From NCBI GenBank assembly GCA_938003565.1, contig CALKYB010000326.1:1-7835 (forward strand): DNA of 7,835 nt, given 5' to 3'. The notes under the pieces are model-generated. The model worked only from the letters and a program-made list of their open reading frames with translations, had not been told where the DNA came from and ran no database searches. Of the stretch, positions 6,049-7,835 are shown piece after piece; position 1 is the first letter of the stretch; the number at the start of each line of letters is the position of its first letter. The position numbers and the translations under genes were made by a program. The DNA is from an uncultured bacterium (GTDB lineage: Bacteria > Bdellovibrionota_C > UBA2361 > SZUA-149 > CALKYB01).

Positions 6049-6142
6049 AAACTATGAAGTTCAGAACTTTAGAAGTGCAGAACTAGAACACTCTTAACTC
6101 TGAAATTCAGAACTCCAGAACTTCAGAAGTTCAAAACTTCAT
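6049..6142. repeat. Octad cluster E, about twelve units, largest cluster
   Basis: Units start at 6049, 6057, 6065, 6073, 6081 and 6089. After two 7-bp units (6089-6095, 6096-6102) they continue at 6103, 6111, 6119, 6127 and 6135. GAACTTC-A-GAAGTTC (6118-6132) is the same palindrome type as in cluster A. The two 7-bp units shift the register by 2 bp within an otherwise strict 8-bp spacing. Confidence 0.75.
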
Positions 6143-6194
6143 ACTATCGTACTCGGAAATTTTTCATTGTGGGATCAAATTTTGTGTGTACAGA

Positions 6195-6239
6195 TGTTTA
6201 ACTAAGTTAAACAAACGTGTGCTTAGTGTGACAAACTGT
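6195..6239. promoter_or_regulatory. 19-bp palindrome plus 14-bp shared element upstream of rep
   Basis: TGTTTAACT-A-AGTTAAACA (6195-6213) is a perfect 9-1-9 palindrome, typical of a dimeric repressor operator. GTGTGACAAACTGT (6226-6239) follows 12 bp later and is repeated, inverted, at 5522-5535. Relative to transcription the 14-bp element points the same way upstream of rep as it does upstream of the par operon. The rep promoter should lie in or near here, but no strong -35/-10 pair is visible. Confidence 0.6.
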
Positions 6240-6280
6240 TTCATATCTGGAGGGCCATAGAAAAAGCTAAGACTATAGAC

Positions 6281-6306
6281 AAAGAAAAAGCCGCTCAAAG
6301 GCGGCT
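6281..6306 (-). terminator. Intrinsic terminator, minus strand
   Basis: On the minus strand AGCCGC, a CTTTGA loop and GCGGCT (6306-6289) form a six-pair GC-rich stem that runs straight into a T-rich tract (TTTTTCTTT when the last stem base is included). On the plus strand no T-run follows, so it acts only leftward. It would end the proposed antisense RNA and shield the octad array from transcription coming from the right. Confidence 0.75.
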
Positions 6307-6394
6307 CATTCAAAGTTGAAATTTTAATTGCTTACTAAAGCAGGTTTAAAGAGACAGAAAGCTACCAACTTTCGATCTGGAACTATTAACCACT
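6281..6394 (-). ncRNA. Candidate antisense RNA against the rep leader, about 110 nt
   Basis: The minus strand carries a promoter (6399-6427), then about 110 nt ending in an intrinsic terminator (6281-6306), with no reading frame of note between them. The RNA would lie wholly opposite the untranslated leader of rep and could fold into three hairpins: 6355-6378 (CAGA/TCTG and AAG/CTT), 6329-6342 (TGCTT/AAGCA, 4-nt loop) and the terminator. Such countertranscribed RNAs are known copy-number regulators of many plasmid replicons, acting on initiator translation or on leader transcription. The rep start has no clear Shine-Dalgarno, which fits. No experiment supports it here, and I do not recognise an RNA family. 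Confidence 0.6.
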
Positions 6395-6398
6395 TCCA

Positions 6399-6427
6399 AT
6401 CTTAGTCTCTACTACTTAGTTCGTCAA
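6399..6427 (-). promoter_or_regulatory. Sigma70-like promoter for the antisense RNA
   Basis: On the minus strand: -35 TTGACG (6427-6422, five of six bases), exactly 17 bp of spacer, then -10 TAAGAT (6404-6399, four of six). Transcription should start at about 6391-6394. It is the best -35/-10 pair with standard spacing that I found in the window, and the only genes downstream on that strand are beyond the terminator. Confidence 0.6.
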
Positions 6428-6448
6428 TCAATTTCAGCTTATAGGATT

Positions 6449-6472
6449 TTTACGGCCAAAAAACGGCGTAAA
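6449..6472 (+). promoter_or_regulatory. Hairpin just upstream of the rep start
   Basis: TTTACG (6449-6454) pairs with CGTAAA (6467-6472), extended by two more pairs if one G is bulged, around an A-rich loop. It ends 26 nt before the rep ATG, on the 5' side of where a ribosome would load. It lies outside the proposed antisense RNA, so it may be the leader structure that the antisense RNA controls indirectly. Confidence 0.4.
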
Positions 6473-6498
6473 TCAGGCTTTTTCGTGCTTTGATCAGC

Positions 6499-7686
6499 AT
6501 GAACGATATTTTATTGCCTAAACGAGTAGGGGGGTACTCTACTTTTACTACCGGAGAACTTTGGCTTCTTTGCAACTCAGTAGCTAAAAAAGAACTCGCT
6601 TTCAGCTCACTTAAAATCTATCTCGCTTGCAAAGAAATGGTTGAGCGAAGATGCAAAACAAAAAAGTCCGCTCAGTACGGGGCAGGGGAGATTGAAAAAT
6701 TAACTGGACTAAGCAGCCGCTCCATCAAAATTGGCTTGAAACAACTGGCTAATAGGAAACTTCTTCTTTTCTCTGAAGACGTTATTGCTTTCTATCCTAT
6801 TGAGCTTAGCGAAAAATGTCCTTTTGATACTAACCCAAACCGTTTAGTTCCCATTCCCCGAAGACTTTTACGGGTTTTATCTCGACATCACTCCAAAGGC
6901 CAAATTATTGTGACCCTTGTTCATTGCGCCCGAGGGCTCTTTTTACTGCAAGGACAGCTTGTGATGAAGGGGGCAGTAAAATCTAGCTGGATTCAGAAGG
7001 CTCTAAACATTGGCAGAACTACTATTAACTCCACTAGGGCATGGTTGCGAAAAATTGGCTTTCTAAAAGCTCAGCAAGGAATAGCTCAATGGAGGCTCAA
7101 TCGATTCGGCTATTACTTTGAAATTCTTTGTGGACAGTTTCCAAAACGAAAGAAAAGAGAAACATCAAAAAACACTGAAATTGACACCCCATATAAAATA
7201 ACCCCTTTTAATAAATTAAAACTAAATACCAGTAATAGAAGGCTTACTTCAAATTCAAAAGGTTATAAATCTGGTTTTTTCAAAAGAAAATTTAATAGCG
7301 AACCTGATATTCGAGATATTCAAAGGGAGGATCTAAAGCAAATTTCAAGCTTATTAACACTTTTTAAGCAAGCAACCCTCAGGGGTTGGCTAGTAGACAG
7401 CGAGCATTCATTTCAAAATTTTGTTGGAGCTGCAGTTAGGGCTACAAATCTAGGAACTAACCCACCAGCTTTATTCGTTGGCCTAGTTAAGAACAAAAGT
7501 TTTTGGAAATATATTACCCATGCTGAAGAAGAAAGAGCTGTTTCTGCAATAAAAAGATATCGAGAGAAATATTTGGAAAAAGATAGTTGTAGAAGCAAAA
7601 ACACTCAGGCTGAAAAAGGAAAAGTCTTGGATTTAGTTAAAAACTTAATTCCGGAAGTACCAAAAGCCTATTTCGTAGAGCTTTAA
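6499..7686 (+). CDS. Tandem winged-helix protein, probable plasmid replication initiator
   Basis: A probable origin-binding initiator protein; I do not recognise a named family. The 395-residue product seems to have two winged-helix units: residues about 58-100 (YGAGEIEKLTGLSSRSIKIG, then LKQLANRKLLLF and a short hairpin) and about 160-210 (KSSWIQKALNIGRTTINSTR, then AWLRKIGFLKAQQG and WRLNRFGYYFEI). Tandem winged helices are the known plan of many plasmid Rep proteins (RepE/RepA type). A lysine-rich linker at about 215-275 leads to a helical C-terminal region (280-395) rich in Lys, Arg and Glu. ATG 6499 is preferred; a TTG three codons upstream (6490) is in frame. Neither has a Shine-Dalgarno. 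The gene diverges from the par operon across the repeat array and has a candidate antisense RNA opposite its leader, both typical of rep. A transcription regulator is the alternative. Confidence 0.6.
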   Translation: MNDILLPKRVGGYSTFTTGELWLLCNSVAKKELAFSSLKIYLACKEMVERRCKTKKSAQYGAGEIEKLTGLSSRSIKIGLKQLANRKLLLFSEDVIAFYPIELSEKCPFDTNPNRLVPIPRRLLRVLSRHHSKGQIIVTLVHCARGLFLLQGQLVMKGAVKSSWIQKALNIGRTTINSTRAWLRKIGFLKAQQGIAQWRLNRFGYYFEILCGQFPKRKKRETSKNTEIDTPYKITPFNKLKLNTSNRRLTSNSKGYKSGFFKRKFNSEPDIRDIQREDLKQISSLLTLFKQATLRGWLVDSEHSFQNFVGAAVRATNLGTNPPALFVGLVKNKSFWKYITHAEEERAVSAIKRYREKYLEKDSCRSKNTQAEKGKVLDLVKNLIPEVPKAYFVEL

Positions 7687-7764
7687 GAAATCTAATAGAG
7701 ATTAAATTTTGGAATCGAATGAATAAACCTAATAGTACAAGCAACCTAAATATACACCCCTGAT

Positions 7765-7795
7765 TTTACAAATTTTATGGGGGATATGGTATAAT
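7765..7795 (+). promoter_or_regulatory. Extended -10 promoter at the right edge
   Basis: TTTACA (7765-7770), a 19-bp spacer and a perfect TATAAT (7790-7795), with TG one base upstream of it (TGGTATAAT). The long spacer is offset by the extended -10. CCCC (7757-7760) and GGGG (7779-7782) make a small inverted repeat within the spacer region that could be an operator. The gap from the rep stop at 7686 holds only a weak AATCT/AGATT hairpin (7689-7703) followed by AAATTTT. Confidence 0.65.
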
Positions 7796-7801
7796 AATAG
7801 T

Positions 7802-7835
7802 GTGAAATTAAGAGCAGCAGAAAAGTTCCTCAAAC
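7802..7835 (+). CDS. Possible leaderless gene start (cut by window end)
   Basis: GTG at 7802 opens a frame reading MKLRAAEKFLK to the end of the window, 11 codons. The GTG lies seven bases after the -10 hexamer, so transcription would start on or next to it and the mRNA would have little or no leader. Too little is present to name a family; the opening vaguely resembles that of small excisionase-type HTH proteins. A later start beyond the window is equally possible. Confidence 0.3.
   Translation, partial: MKLRAAEKFLK

Larger units (their letters stand above)
5611..6142. repeat. Clustered 8-bp repeat array (GAASTTCN), candidate centromere/origin
   Basis: Five clusters of degenerate octads fill most of this stretch. 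The unit is the near-palindromic 7-mer GAA-C/G-TTC plus one spacer base, so centres repeat every 8 bp; about 30 units can be aligned. Exact GAACTTC or GAAGTTC cores occur at 5617, 5625, 5981, 5989, 6056, 6118 and 6126, and the rest carry one to three changes. The same 15-bp palindrome, GAACTTC-N-GAAGTTC, occurs near the beginning (5617-5631) and end (6118-6132). No coding frame fits. RHH partition proteins of the omega type are known to bind tandem heptads in mixed orientation upstream of their operon, and this array sits upstream of an RHH-ParA operon, so a centromere is my first choice. An origin with short iterons bound by the divergent Rep protein is the main alternative. Confidence 0.8.

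Noticed and set aside
5611..6142. CRISPR array
   Set aside because: Units are 8 bp, contiguous and degenerate, with no 25-40 bp repeats, no unique spacers and no cas genes.
5611..6142. LexA or heat-shock element cluster, because of GTTC/GAAC and GAA..TTC
   Set aside because: Spacing does not match GAAC-N4-GTTC, GTTC-N7-GTTC or nGAAnnTTCn, and so many tandem copies would be out of place for those regulators.
6168..6178. DnaA box (TGTGGGATCAA resembles TGTGGATAA)
   Set aside because: An insertion and a mismatch relative to the consensus, and no second box found nearby.
7413..7604. 63-codon minus-strand frame
   Set aside because: Opposite the C-terminal part of the rep candidate, with no ribosome site.
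1..7835. tRNA, rRNA, insertion-sequence or integron features
   Set aside because: No cloverleaf, rRNA segment, transposase frame, terminal inverted repeats with target duplication, or integrase found.

Overview
The window reads as part of the backbone of a conjugative plasmid, or plasmid-like integrative element, from a Gram-negative bacterium. The signs are a TrbC/VirB2-type pilin, TrbD/VirB3 and TrbE/VirB4 genes in tight order, a ParA partition operon, and a divergent gene for a tandem winged-helix protein that is probably the replication initiator. The DNA is moderately AT-rich throughout. I cannot place the host below 'Gram-negative, probably proteobacterial or a relative'.

Layout. Positions 1-2171 (minus strand) hold the start of a type IV secretion operon, trbC-trbD-trbE, with 1-bp and 8-bp overlaps; trbE runs off the left edge. 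Positions 2172-3151 have no intact gene. They hold the trbC upstream region, a probable decayed plus-strand gene (2304-2887, two in-frame stops and two frame changes), and a probable promoter and structured leader for the next gene. Positions 3152-3673 (plus) encode a 173-residue acidic protein of no recognised family. Positions 3784-5493 (minus) are a three-gene partition operon: a small excisionase/AlpA-like HTH protein, a short ParA, and a ParB-position protein with a disordered N-terminus and a C-terminal ribbon-helix-helix-like domain. These genes overlap by 4 and 8 bp.

Positions 5494-6498 are a noncoding control region between the divergent partition operon and rep. Its core (5611-6142) is a clustered array of about 30 degenerate 8-bp repeats built on GAASTTC plus one base, in both orientations. 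The array resembles a centromere made of short tandem sites, or part of a replication origin. It is bracketed by two copies of a 14-bp element (GTGTGACAAACTGT), each pointing toward its own operon, with a 19-bp perfect palindrome on the rep side and a half copy on the par side. This suggests one regulator serves both operons.

Between the array and rep, the minus strand carries a good sigma70-like promoter (TTGACG-17-TAAGAT) and, about 110 nt downstream, a GC-rich hairpin with a U-tract. This is the expected layout of a small antisense RNA against the rep leader. Rep (6499-7686, plus) has no clear Shine-Dalgarno, which fits RNA-based control. At the right edge an extended -10 promoter sits so close to a GTG that the next gene may be leaderless.

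The most novel-looking unit is 3784-7686: an HTH-ParA-RHH partition operon, an octad array, paired operators and an antisense-controlled initiator, forming one compact replication and segregation module.
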